DNA of 34,510 nucleotides from Anaerofustis stercorihominis (GTDB lineage Bacteria; Bacillota; Clostridia; Eubacteriales; Anaerofustaceae): positions 30,107 to 64,616 of the forward strand of contig NZ_SPHL01000007.1 of assembly GCF_005844425.1 (NCBI RefSeq), in the 5' to 3' direction. Positions 1 to 7,428 of the stretch are shown here, piece after piece. Under the pieces are notes generated by a model. The model saw only the letters and a program-made list of their open reading frames with translations, ran no database searches and had not been told where the DNA came from. Position numbers and translations under genes: made by a program. Each line of letters begins with the position of its first letter. Within the stretch, counting starts at the first letter, position 1.

Positions 1-72
1 CGTTTTTGTATATTTTCGGGAAATCCTACCAAACCTAAGTCGCAAAGTTTACTTAAATTATTGCCACTTTTA

Positions 73-96
73 AGACAGGAATTATCCTGTCTTTTT
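73..96 (+). terminator. Rho-independent terminator
   Basis: An 8-bp perfect stem (AGACAGGA / TCCTGTCT, 73-80 and 85-92) with a 4-base loop is followed by a T run on the plus strand. It would end a transcript entering from the left edge. One plus-strand frame (2-73) stops with TAA right at the stem, so the tail of an upstream gene may lie here, but 23 codons are too few to recognise and other frames are equally open. Confidence 0.8.
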
Positions 97-157
97 TACA
101 TTCAAAAAATATTCATCTCGATTTTCTTTACCAATGTTCTTATTTCAATGTTTTTTA

Positions 158-166
158 TGTTATAAT
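158..166 (+). promoter_or_regulatory. Extended -10 promoter for the ArsR gene
   Basis: TGTTATAAT is a perfect TATAAT (161-166) with the TG of an extended -10 one base upstream. No good -35 lies 17-18 bases before it. The start codon is at 197. The same TGTTATAAT string heads the alcohol dehydrogenase and the lipoprotein gene at 18334. Confidence 0.55.
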
Positions 167-196
167 CCGTTTAAAATTATAAACAAAGGAGTCATT

Positions 197-559
197 ATGA
201 ATAAATGTATAATAAAAAAACAAATTATAGCCAATGACCTAAACAAATGCCAAAACCTATTTATAGCACTGGGAAATGAAACCAGACTTAATATAATCAA
301 TACAATGCTCACAAATGAAAATACGGGAATACGAGTTGGAGAAATAACTAAACAGACACATCTTTCAAGACCTACCGTATCCAACCATCTGAAAATACTC
401 AAAGAATCCGGCATTATCTCATTAAAGAAAAAAGGCACAATGAATTTTTATTATATAAATACACAAACTTCAAAATGGAAAGAATTAAAAAAATTAATAG
501 ACGATATTTCCTTAATCATAAAAAGCATTGACAATCAGGAATATCAAAAAAACATATAA
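197..559 (+). CDS. ArsR/SmtB-family winged-helix regulator
   Basis: A 120-aa DNA-binding repressor of the ArsR/SmtB type. The first helix has the family pattern ALGNETRLNII; the recognition region LSRPTVSNHLKILKESGII is followed by a basic beta-wing (KKKGTMNFYYI), in the right order and spacing. The open frame extends upstream to 134, but AAAGGAG at 185-191, 5 bases before the ATG at 197, fixes the start. ArsR proteins usually sense metals or other small ligands. No clear paired-cysteine metal site is visible (one Cys near residue 4, one near 18), so the ligand is unknown. The gene lies 14 bases upstream of a broken nitroreductase, probably its original operon partner, so it may now regulate only itself or distant genes. 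Confidence 0.9.
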   Translation: MNKCIIKKQIIANDLNKCQNLFIALGNETRLNIINTMLTNENTGIRVGEITKQTHLSRPTVSNHLKILKESGIISLKKKGTMNFYYINTQTSKWKELKKLIDDISLIIKSIDNQEYQKNI

Positions 560-573
560 AAAAAAGAAGTAAT

Positions 574-1248
574 ATGAACTTAAAAGAAGCTGCACAAAAA
601 AGACATTCAGTAAGGAGCTATCTTAACAAAAAAATAGAAGATAACAAGATACAAAAAATTCAAAATATAATAAATGAATGTAACAAAAAAAATGATTTTA
701 ACATACAATTTTTACAAATGAACCAAATGCTTTTAACTGTTTTATGGCTCATTACGGAAAATTTGAAAATGTAAGCAACTATATTTTATTAATAGGGAAA
801 AAGGAGAAAATACAGAAGAAAAACTTGGATATTACGGAGCAAAAATTGCTCTTGAAGCACAATGTATGGGACTTAATACCTGTTTCGTTGCAATGACATA
901 CTCAAAAAAGAAATCACCTTGTAAATTAAAAAACAACGAAAAAATATACTGTGCAATTTCAATAGGATATGGAAAAACGGAAGGAATAAAACATAAGTCA
1001 AAATCATACGACGAAGTAACGGAAATAAAAACAGAAGAAAAAAACTGGTTTAAAGAAGGCGTAAATACCGCCTTACTTGCCCCTACCGCAATGAACCAAC
1101 AAAAGTTCAAAATTATTTTAAACGAAGACAATAGTGTTTCATTTAAAAGAGGAAAAGGAATTCTTACCAAAATGGATATTGGAATAGTAAAATATCATTT
1201 TGAAATAGGTTCCGGAAAATAAAAGAAAATGGATATATCCTCAAGTAA
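574..1248 (+). pseudogene. Nitroreductase-family protein, frameshifted
   Basis: Three reading frames together give one nitroreductase-family protein (FMN-dependent NAD(P)H oxidoreductase, TM1586-like). Frame 1 gives the N-terminus with KRHSVRSYLNKKI. From about 717 the homology moves to another frame (NEPNAFNCFMAHYGKFENV). At an A5 run near 798-802 it moves again, to the frame holding GYYGAKIALEAQCMGLNTCF and LLAPTAMNQQKF. A stop at 1220-1222 cuts the C-terminus; shifting one base there restores a KEN-type ending up to the TAA at 1246-1248. Three small indels in A-rich tracts imply a dead gene, unless they are assembly errors. The N-terminal ATG at 574 lies 14 bases after the ArsR stop, so both were one operon. 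The family assignment rests on recalled motifs. Confidence 0.8.
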
Positions 1249-1432
1249 TGTTAAGCCATATAATATTTTCAGGGAAACAAATTAAAGGTTAAGTTATTAA
1301 TAAACATATCAAATTTGTAAAAGACATTAATACCTAAAAAAGAATATTTTACTGAAATCAACAATATATATAAATGATATCAATTCATAGCTTTATATTA
1401 AAAACAAAATCTTACATAAATATAAAATAAAA

Positions 1433-1455
1433 AGAGTGCATAAGCACTCTTTTTA
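1433..1455 (-). terminator. Terminator of the ABC importer operon (bidirectional)
   Basis: Stem AGAGTGC (1433-1439) / GCACTCT (1444-1450) with a 4-base loop has T-rich flanks on both strands. It lies 15 bases past the ATPase stop codon. On the plus strand it can also end a transcript from the ArsR/nitroreductase side. Positions 1249-1430 hold nothing else recognisable. Confidence 0.8.
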
Positions 1456-1465
1456 TTTTTCTATA

Positions 1466-2260
1466 TTAAGAAAGAAGCATTCTGTCGTTTGCAAACTCAC
1501 CGCCGGAACACATTTCAAATTTTTCAAGCAAATCTTTAACTTGAAGATTTTTCTTTTCCTCTCCTCTAACATCATAAATAATATGTCCGTCATACATCAT
1601 AATAAGTCTGTTTCCATATTTAATAGCATCTCTCATGTTATGTGTTACCATTAATGCTGTTAAATTATCTTTATCTATGATTTTTTGAGTAAGCTCTAAA
1701 ACTTTTGCTGCTGTTTTAGGGTCAAGAGCAGCTGTATGTTCATCAAGAAGAAGAAGTTCAGGTTTTTTAAGTGTTGCCATTAATAAAGTTAATGCTTGTC
1801 TTTGTCCACCTGATAGTAAACCTACTTTATCGCTTAATCTGTCTTCAAGTCCTAAATCAAGAGTTTTTAGAAGTTCTCTATATTCATCTCTTTCTTCGTT
1901 TTTAATTCCCCAGCCTAGACCTCTTTTATCTCCTCTTCTATATGCCATAGCAAGATTTTCTTCAATCATCATGTCTGCGGCAGTACCTCTCATAGGATCT
2001 TGGAAAACTCTGCCTATCCATCTTGCTCTTTTATGTTCATCAAGAGTTGTAATCAAGTGGTCAGCTAATGTAATTTTACCGCTGTCAACAGGATAAACAC
2101 CTGCTATCATATTTAACATTGTTGATTTACCGGCACCATTACCACCAATAACCGTAACAAAATCTTGAGGGTATAGATGTAAGTTTATATCTATTAATGC
2201 TTTCTTTTCATTTATAGTACCTTCATTGAATGTCTTATTTATATTTTGAAGTTTAAGCAT
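1466..2260 (-). CDS. ABC transporter ATP-binding protein (tryptophan-type importer)
   Basis: A 264-aa ATPase that powers the importer encoded just upstream on this strand. Walker A GGNGAGKST is near residues 39-47, the ABC signature LSGGQ at 149-153, Walker B LLLLDEHTAALD at 169-180, and the switch histidine in MVTHN near 207. Length is normal for a single nucleotide-binding domain. It starts 3 bases after the permease stop, so translation is probably coupled, and a terminator follows it. The permease and binding proteins place the system in the ABC_sub_bind (PF04392) class, whose characterised members include TrpXYZ tryptophan importers. The substrate here is inferred from family only. Confidence 0.92.
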   Translation of the reverse strand: MLKLQNINKTFNEGTINEKKALIDINLHLYPQDFVTVIGGNGAGKSTMLNMIAGVYPVDSGKITLADHLITTLDEHKRARWIGRVFQDPMRGTAADMMIEENLAMAYRRGDKRGLGWGIKNEERDEYRELLKTLDLGLEDRLSDKVGLLSGGQRQALTLLMATLKKPELLLLDEHTAALDPKTAAKVLELTQKIIDKDNLTALMVTHNMRDAIKYGNRLIMMYDGHIIYDVRGEEKKNLQVKDLLEKFEMCSGGEFANDRMLLS

Positions 2261-2263
2261 TTT

Positions 2264-3217
2264 CTACACCTCCCCGCCATTCATTTCTTTGTTTAATTTT
2301 ATTTTTTTCTTTTCGTTTATCTTTCCTTTAATTATAGGAAGAGATAATGCAAGAGCAACTATTATTGCTGTTAATAGTTTTAAGTCGTTTGGATTCATAC
2401 CAAGTCTTAAAACAACTGCAATTATTACTCTGTATATGATACTACCAAGAACTACGCTTATAAGCTTTGTTTTAAATGATATAGCCTTATTTAAGATTAC
2501 TTCTCCGATAATAATAGATGCAAGACCAATTACGATTGTACCTGTTCCCATACCTACATCACCATATCTTTGAGATTGTGCAACCATTGCACCTGACAAT
2601 GAAACAAGACCATTTGAAATAATAAGACCGATAATTTTCATTGTGTCTGTATTAACACCAAGAGCTCTTACCATATCCCCATTATTTCCGGTAGCTCTTA
2701 TGGCGCATCCTATTTCTGTTCCAAAGAACCAGTATAAAATAACCATTGCTAAAATTACAATAATTAGCCCGAATAATAATGTTGCATTTGAACTTGAAAG
2801 TCCTGTTAAATCACAAACATAATCTATTACTGTTTTAACATTTCCTCCACCAAGTTGTGGCATTGCTAAGTTTGATTTACCTGCCAAAACTTTTAAGTTA
2901 ATTGAATAAAGTGCAAGCATAGACAAGATACCGGAAAGAATTGCAGGAATTTTAAGTTTAGTATGTAAAAATCCTGTTACACATCCGGCAAGCATACCGG
3001 CAATAGTAGCAACTATTAAACTTAAAATAGGATTAATGCCGTTAACAACAAGAGTTGCTGTAACACATCCTCCAAGAGCAAAAGTTCCGTCAACTGTCAT
3101 ATCTGCTATATCCAAAATTTTGAATGTAATGTATACTCCAAGACACATTACACCCCACAAAATACCTAAGCTTATGGCATCCGGCAGGTTTTTAAGTATA
3201 CCTGTAAGAAGTTCCAT
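2264..3217 (-). CDS. ABC transporter permease (branched-chain/tryptophan type)
   Basis: A 317-aa polytopic permease of the BPD_transp_2 (LivH/TrpY-like) family. It is hydrophobic throughout, with about eight or nine spans. The segment KILDIADMTVDGTFALGGC near residues 33-51 is typical of this family, and a cytoplasmic loop GTEIGCAIRATGNNGDMVRALG near 165-186 resembles the ATPase-coupling loop. AGGGGGT lies just upstream of the ATG at 3217. A 196-base gap holding a hairpin (3381-3404) separates it from the binding-protein genes, so it may be expressed at a lower level than they are. Confidence 0.9.
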   Translation of the reverse strand: MELLTGILKNLPDAISLGILWGVMCLGVYITFKILDIADMTVDGTFALGGCVTATLVVNGINPILSLIVATIAGMLAGCVTGFLHTKLKIPAILSGILSMLALYSINLKVLAGKSNLAMPQLGGGNVKTVIDYVCDLTGLSSSNATLLFGLIIVILAMVILYWFFGTEIGCAIRATGNNGDMVRALGVNTDTMKIIGLIISNGLVSLSGAMVAQSQRYGDVGMGTGTIVIGLASIIIGEVILNKAISFKTKLISVVLGSIIYRVIIAVVLRLGMNPNDLKLLTAIIVALALSLPIIKGKINEKKKIKLNKEMNGGEV

Positions 3218-3380
3218 ATTATACCCCCTGAAATTTGTATAATTTAATATTTAAAAAAAATGAAATTTTCTCAATTTTCACTATTATTTTATTTTACTAT
3301 TATTTTATCAACTTTTCAATATAAAAATAATATTTCTATGATGTATATTAAATCAAAAAAATAAATATTTATAAATAAAA

Positions 3381-3404
3381 AAAGAGGTATATAAATACCT
3401 CTTT
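3381..3404 (-). terminator. Intra-operon hairpin between binding protein and permease
   Basis: A 10-bp perfect stem (AAAGAGGTAT / ATACCTCTTT) with a 4-base loop, flanked by T-rich sequence on the minus strand, sits 10 bases past the binding-protein stop and 164 bases before the permease start. No separate permease promoter is obvious, so it probably acts as a partial terminator that gives more binding protein than membrane components. Confidence 0.7.
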
Positions 3405-3413
3405 AATTTTTTA

Positions 3414-4391
3414 TTATTTTACCAGTTTATCTTCTAAACTTGAAGGAATTTCCATATTTAATGTTTTTAATGTATCGTTATTAACAACAAGTTTTAAATC
3501 ATCCCCGCTTAAGTATTCAATAGGCATAGTAGAAACATCTGCTTCTCCTTTTAGAACTTTTACGGCTTGAAGACCTGTTTTGTATCCAAGATCATAATAG
3601 TCAATACCATAACAAGCAAGACCACCGTCTGTTGCCATTGCTTGTGCTCCACAGAATACTGGAACTTTTGCTTCATTTGTTACAAGAGCAACTGTAGCCA
3701 TACCTGCTGCAAATGTGTTGTCTGTAGGTATGTAAATTGCATCAACTTTATCAATTACAGAAGAAACAACTTGTTGAATTTCATTTGAGCTTGAAACAGT
3801 TGCTTCAACTAAAGTAAGACCAAGTTTTTCTGCTTCTTCTTTAGCTATCTTTGCTTGTAAAACTGAGTTCGCTTCATTTGAAGAATATAAAAGTCCTACT
3901 GTTTTTGCTTCAGGACAAAATTCCTTTAATACTTCAAGTTGATCTTTAACAGGTGTCATATCACTTGTACCTGATACGTTTGTTTCAGGTTTTTCGTTTG
4001 ATTTAACAAGTCCCGCATCTGCAGGATCTGTAACTGCTGTTACTAAAATAGGAATATCACTTGTTTTGCTTGCTGCTGCTTGAGCTGCAGGTGTTCCGAT
4101 TGCCAATATCAAATCTTTATTGTCATTTACAAATCCATCTGAAATTGTTTGACAGTTTGATTGATCCCCTGCTGCATTTTGGAAATCAAGTTCAATATTT
4201 TTTCCATCTTCATATCCGTTATCCTTAAGTGCTGCAACGAAACCTTCATAAGCAGAGTCCAAAGATTCATGTTGTATTAATTGAATAACTCCGATTTTTT
4301 TCACTTCATCACCTGAACTGTCTGAACCACAAGCACTAAATCCAAGGACAACTCCAAGGCAAAGTAATACTGAAATAATCTTTTTTAACAT
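3414..4391 (-). CDS. ABC transporter substrate-binding lipoprotein, copy 2
   Basis: A 325-aa solute-binding lipoprotein of the ABC_sub_bind (PF04392) family. The signal peptide ends in a lipobox with Cys 21 (GFSACGS). Family blocks include QNAAGDQSNCQTISD, GTPAAQAAASKT, VTAVTDPADAGLVKSN and GIDYYDLGYKTG. The frame opens at a TTG (4406), but GGAGGGG directly before the ATG at 4391 makes that the start, giving the same length as its neighbour. It is plainly a tandem duplicate of the gene at 4443-5420. A hairpin follows. TrpX of streptococci belongs to this family, so an aromatic amino acid is a reasonable but unproven ligand. Confidence 0.92.
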   Translation of the reverse strand: MLKKIISVLLCLGVVLGFSACGSDSSGDEVKKIGVIQLIQHESLDSAYEGFVAALKDNGYEDGKNIELDFQNAAGDQSNCQTISDGFVNDNKDLILAIGTPAAQAAASKTSDIPILVTAVTDPADAGLVKSNEKPETNVSGTSDMTPVKDQLEVLKEFCPEAKTVGLLYSSNEANSVLQAKIAKEEAEKLGLTLVEATVSSSNEIQQVVSSVIDKVDAIYIPTDNTFAAGMATVALVTNEAKVPVFCGAQAMATDGGLACYGIDYYDLGYKTGLQAVKVLKGEADVSTMPIEYLSGDDLKLVVNNDTLKTLNMEIPSSLEDKLVK

Positions 4392-4442
4392 TATTTTCCC
4401 CTCCAAAAAATAAATAAGAATTACAATTATTATATATTTATA

Positions 4443-5420
4443 TTATTTTTTTATTTGACTCATAATACTATCAGGTATTGTTATACCAAGAGTTTTGGCA
4501 GCTTCTTCATTTACAGCCATTTCCAAATCTTCTTCAGCTAAATATTCAATAGGCATATCTTCAACTTTCGCTTCACCTTTTAAAATTTTAACAGCTTGAA
4601 GACCTGTTTTGTATCCAAGATTATAGTAATCAATACCATATGTTGCTAAAGCACCACCTTCAAGCATACCTGATTCACCACAAATAATAGGAACATTTTT
4701 TTCATTTGCAACCATAGCTACTGTGGCTATACCTGCAGAAACCATATTATCAGTAGGAACATAAAGCACATCAGCTTTATCTACCAAAGAAGATGCAACT
4801 TGTTGAATTTCATTTGAATTTGATACTGTTCCTTCAACATATGTCATTCCCTTTGCTTCAATAGCTTTTTTTGCAATACCAGCTTGTAATATAGAGTTTG
4901 ATTCGTTTGAACAATACATAACTCCAACTGTTTTTGCGTCAGGAACAATTTGTTTTAATAAATCAATTTGTTCCTCAACAGGAGTTAAATCGCTTGTACC
5001 TGATACATTTGTTTCAGGTTTTTCATTTGATTTAACAAGTCCCGCATCAGCTGGATCTGTAACCGCTGTTACTAAAATAGGAATATCTTTTGTTTTATTT
5101 GCAACAGCTTGAGCTGCAGGAGTGCCTATTGCTAAAATCAAATCTTTTCCGTCATTTATAAAACTATCAGAAATAGTTTGACAGTTTGATTGATCTCCTG
5201 CTGCATTTTGATAATCAACTTCAATGTTTTCACCATCTTTAAATCCATTATCTTCCAATGCTTTCATAAATCCTTCGTTAGCTTTATCAAGAGCATCATG
5301 TTGAACTAACTGAAGAACGCCGATTTTGTATACTTTATTACTTCCGTCATTAGAACCACAACCGCTAATTCCTAGAAATAACGCTAAACAAATCGTAATT
5401 GCCAATAATTTTTTTGCCAT
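4443..5420 (-). CDS. ABC transporter substrate-binding lipoprotein, copy 1
   Basis: First gene of the importer operon: 325 aa, PF04392 family. The signal peptide ends in GISGCGS with lipid-attachment Cys 21. It shares long identical blocks with copy 2 (for example VTAVTDPADAGLVKSNEKP), while segments around residues 155-200 and the C-terminal helix differ, as after a duplication with some divergence. AGGGGAG precedes the ATG. A strong promoter lies 39-68 bases upstream. The 51-base gap to copy 2 holds only the second ribosome site. Two binding proteins sharing one permease could widen the ligand range. Confidence 0.92.
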   Translation of the reverse strand: MAKKLLAITICLALFLGISGCGSNDGSNKVYKIGVLQLVQHDALDKANEGFMKALEDNGFKDGENIEVDYQNAAGDQSNCQTISDSFINDGKDLILAIGTPAAQAVANKTKDIPILVTAVTDPADAGLVKSNEKPETNVSGTSDLTPVEEQIDLLKQIVPDAKTVGVMYCSNESNSILQAGIAKKAIEAKGMTYVEGTVSNSNEIQQVASSLVDKADVLYVPTDNMVSAGIATVAMVANEKNVPIICGESGMLEGGALATYGIDYYNLGYKTGLQAVKILKGEAKVEDMPIEYLAEEDLEMAVNEEAAKTLGITIPDSIMSQIKK

Positions 5421-5458
5421 TTTACTTCTCCCCTATAATTTAATTTATATTAAAAATT

Positions 5459-5488
5459 ATTGTACTATAACAATTAATATAATGTCAA
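5459..5488 (-). promoter_or_regulatory. Sigma-A promoter of the ABC importer operon
   Basis: On the minus strand a perfect -35 TTGACA (5488-5483), an 18-base spacer and -10 TACAAT (5464-5459, 5 of 6) lie about 40 bases upstream of the first binding protein. No T-box, tryptophan leader or terminator lies between promoter and start, so leader-type control by tRNA-Trp is not seen. Confidence 0.8.
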
Positions 5489-5586
5489 TAATTTTCTGAA
5501 AATTTAGGAGATTTAATGGGTTTGAATAATATATTAAATTTAAATTTATAGTTTTAATATAGTCATTTATCTAATGATATTTATAA

Positions 5587-6465
5587 TTATTCATCTTTAG
5601 AAGAAAGCCAAGCACCTATAGCCATTATAAATAGAGCAATGAAATATCTAATATCAGGAAAATCTCTAAAAATAATCAATGATATAATTGCCGATATAAA
5701 AGGTGCAACAGCATAATAAGCACTTGTACGAGCTGCGCCAAGCAATCTTTGAGCAAATACATAAAAATAAATACTTAAACCATATGCCACAAATCCCAAA
5801 AATAAAACAGCAATAATATTAATCCCAACTTCTACCTTTTCTCCAATACATAGCCCTATAATAACAGATCCTAATCCCGAAAATATCCCTTTTAATAAAA
5901 CAATCTGCAAAGGATCTTTTAAAGATATTTTTCTTGTGCAGTTATTTTCAAAGCCCCAACAAATAGCAGCAAGCAGCACAAATAACGAACCATATGAAAA
6001 CTTTATACTTGATACATCTTCAAAAGATAAAATTCCACAAGATAGTGAAACAAAAAATATCCCAAACCATAATCGTATACTTATTTTTTCTTTAAACACC
6101 ATAAAAGCAATTATTGCTGTTGCAACAATTTCAAAATTATTGAGTAATGACGTATTTGCTGCAGTTGTTAACCTTAAACCAAATAATAAGCAAATAGGAG
6201 CAGCAATATCTAAAACAATCATAGCTATAGTATAAGGTAATTCATCCTTTGTTAATTTTAATTCTTTAATTTGAGTATTTTTTATTTTTCTAATAATAAA
6301 AATAAAAAACATTCCTATTCCAGCACCCAAATAAAGAAAGCCAGCCATTAAAGTGGAAGGAATATAATCTAATAATATTTTTGAAAAAGGAGCATTAATT
6401 GCATATAGTGATGCCGCAAATATCGCAAAAGCTATTCCTCTTTTAATATTTAATTCTTCTTTCAT
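5587..6465 (-). CDS. EamA/DMT-family transporter
   Basis: A 292-aa membrane protein with ten predicted spans in two EamA repeats, the layout of drug/metabolite (DMT) exporters. Repeat 1 runs about 8-140 and repeat 2 about 155-288. Motifs such as NAPFSKILLDYIPSTLMAG, TTAANTSLLNNFEIVATAI and the RLLGAARTSAYYAVAPF segment are typical. AGGGAGTG precedes the ATG. It is divergent from a TetR regulator, with a repeated operator-like motif between them, so it is probably derepressed by a ligand of that regulator. Family members export amino acids or xenobiotics; the substrate cannot be read from sequence. Confidence 0.88.
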   Translation of the reverse strand: MKEELNIKRGIAFAIFAASLYAINAPFSKILLDYIPSTLMAGFLYLGAGIGMFFIFIIRKIKNTQIKELKLTKDELPYTIAMIVLDIAAPICLLFGLRLTTAANTSLLNNFEIVATAIIAFMVFKEKISIRLWFGIFFVSLSCGILSFEDVSSIKFSYGSLFVLLAAICWGFENNCTRKISLKDPLQIVLLKGIFSGLGSVIIGLCIGEKVEVGINIIAVLFLGFVAYGLSIYFYVFAQRLLGAARTSAYYAVAPFISAIISLIIFRDFPDIRYFIALFIMAIGAWLSSKDE

Positions 6466-6510
6466 TTTATTGACACTCCCTAAAAAAATATTATATAATT
6501 TGTATGTTAT

Positions 6511-6579
6511 CTTACATTTTGTTCGATTATATCATATGAATATTTTTCTTAACAACAAATAAATATATCGAAATGTAAG
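6511..6579. promoter_or_regulatory. Inverted operator candidates in the EamA/TetR intergenic region
   Basis: CTTACATTT (6511-6519) and its exact reverse complement AAATGTAAG (6571-6579) flank the centre of the divergent promoter region. The match extends weakly outward (TGTTAT versus TGTTCATTAA read inward). On the minus strand a TATAAT (6495-6490) for the exporter lies just downstream of the left arm. The placement suits TetR binding at both promoters, but it is inferred from symmetry only. Confidence 0.5.
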
Positions 6580-6617
6580 TTAATGAACAATTTTGTAGAT
6601 TTGTACGGAGAAATATA

Positions 6618-7196
6618 ATGGATAGACGACAACAAAAAACTCAAAAAGCAATCTTTCAAGCATTTAGCACATTAATTGGTAAGAAAAGCTACAATCATAT
6701 TACAGTACAAGAAATAATTGATACTGCAAACATTGGCAGAAGTACATTTTATGCTCATTTTGAGACTAAAGACGAATTATTAAACGCAGTATGCAAAGAA
6801 CTTTTTGAACATATTATAAATAGTGCAGTAAACACCTCCCACACACATGGACTTTATTCAAATGAAAAAGCTCCAAAATCCGTTTTTTGTCATCTTTTAC
6901 AACATTTACAAAAAAATGATAACAATATTTTAGAATTATTATCCTGTGAAAGTAACGAAATTTTCCTTCGTTATTTTAAAAACAGTTTAAACAAATTAAT
7001 AAAAACACAATTTATAAATCAAAATTTAAAATTAAACCCCAATATTCCGCAAGACTTTATTATAAATCATATTTCAAGTAGCTTTGTAGAAATGGTTTTA
7101 TGGTGGACAAAAGGAAACAAAAAACATACACCAAAGCAGTTAGATTACTATTTCCGTTGTGTTATAGAGCCGATTTTTAAAACGCCAGAAAACTAA
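6618..7196 (+). CDS. TetR/AcrR-family regulator
   Basis: A 192-aa repressor. The N-terminal TetR helix-turn-helix spans about 8-54 (ITVQEIIDTANIGRSTFYAHFETKDELL). The C-terminal half is a divergent ligand domain ending WWTKGNKKHTPKQLDYYF, resembling the TetR_C_8-like group found in Firmicutes. CGGAG lies 8 bases before the ATG. It is divergently arranged with the EamA exporter, the usual arrangement for a local repressor of efflux. It is followed by 232 bases of AT-rich DNA that holds only the cls promoter. Confidence 0.9.
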   Translation: MDRRQQKTQKAIFQAFSTLIGKKSYNHITVQEIIDTANIGRSTFYAHFETKDELLNAVCKELFEHIINSAVNTSHTHGLYSNEKAPKSVFCHLLQHLQKNDNNILELLSCESNEIFLRYFKNSLNKLIKTQFINQNLKLNPNIPQDFIINHISSSFVEMVLWWTKGNKKHTPKQLDYYFRCVIEPIFKTPEN

Positions 7197-7369
7197 ATTC
7201 TACCTTGATACAGTTGCTCCTTGCTTTAAATATAAATTTTTATATCATCGATTTGTTTTATTTATAAATTTATTATTTGAATCATTTATTTTTCTCATTT
7301 TTTCTTTTTAAATATATTTTTCATTCATCATCTAGAATTTCAAATAAAAAATATAATTAATGTAAAATA

Positions 7370-7398
7370 TGGACTTTAAAAGTTTGTAATGTTATATT
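7370..7398 (+). promoter_or_regulatory. Promoter of cls
   Basis: TGGACT (7370-7375), a 17-base spacer and TATATT (7393-7398) preceded by an extended -10 TG (7390-7391). It lies about 30 bases before the cls start. Confidence 0.6.
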
Positions 7399-7428
7399 AT
7401 ATACAAAGAAATTAAAAGAAGGGAAAAA

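Noticed and set aside
17-92. GTCGCAAAG next to a terminator, like part of a c-di-GMP-I (GEMM) riboswitch
   Set aside because: The P2 hairpin with its GAAA loop is not at the right distance, the 3' receptor is missing, and an open frame ends at the terminator. A covariance-model search of 1-100 plus upstream sequence would decide.
134-196. Longer N-terminus for the ArsR protein
   Set aside because: There is no ribosome site before 134, while AAAGGAG fits the ATG at 197; the extra 21 residues overlap the promoter.
574-1248. Programmed frameshifting in the nitroreductase
   Set aside because: Three separate shifts, with no slippery heptamer plus structure at any of them; decay or sequence error is simpler.
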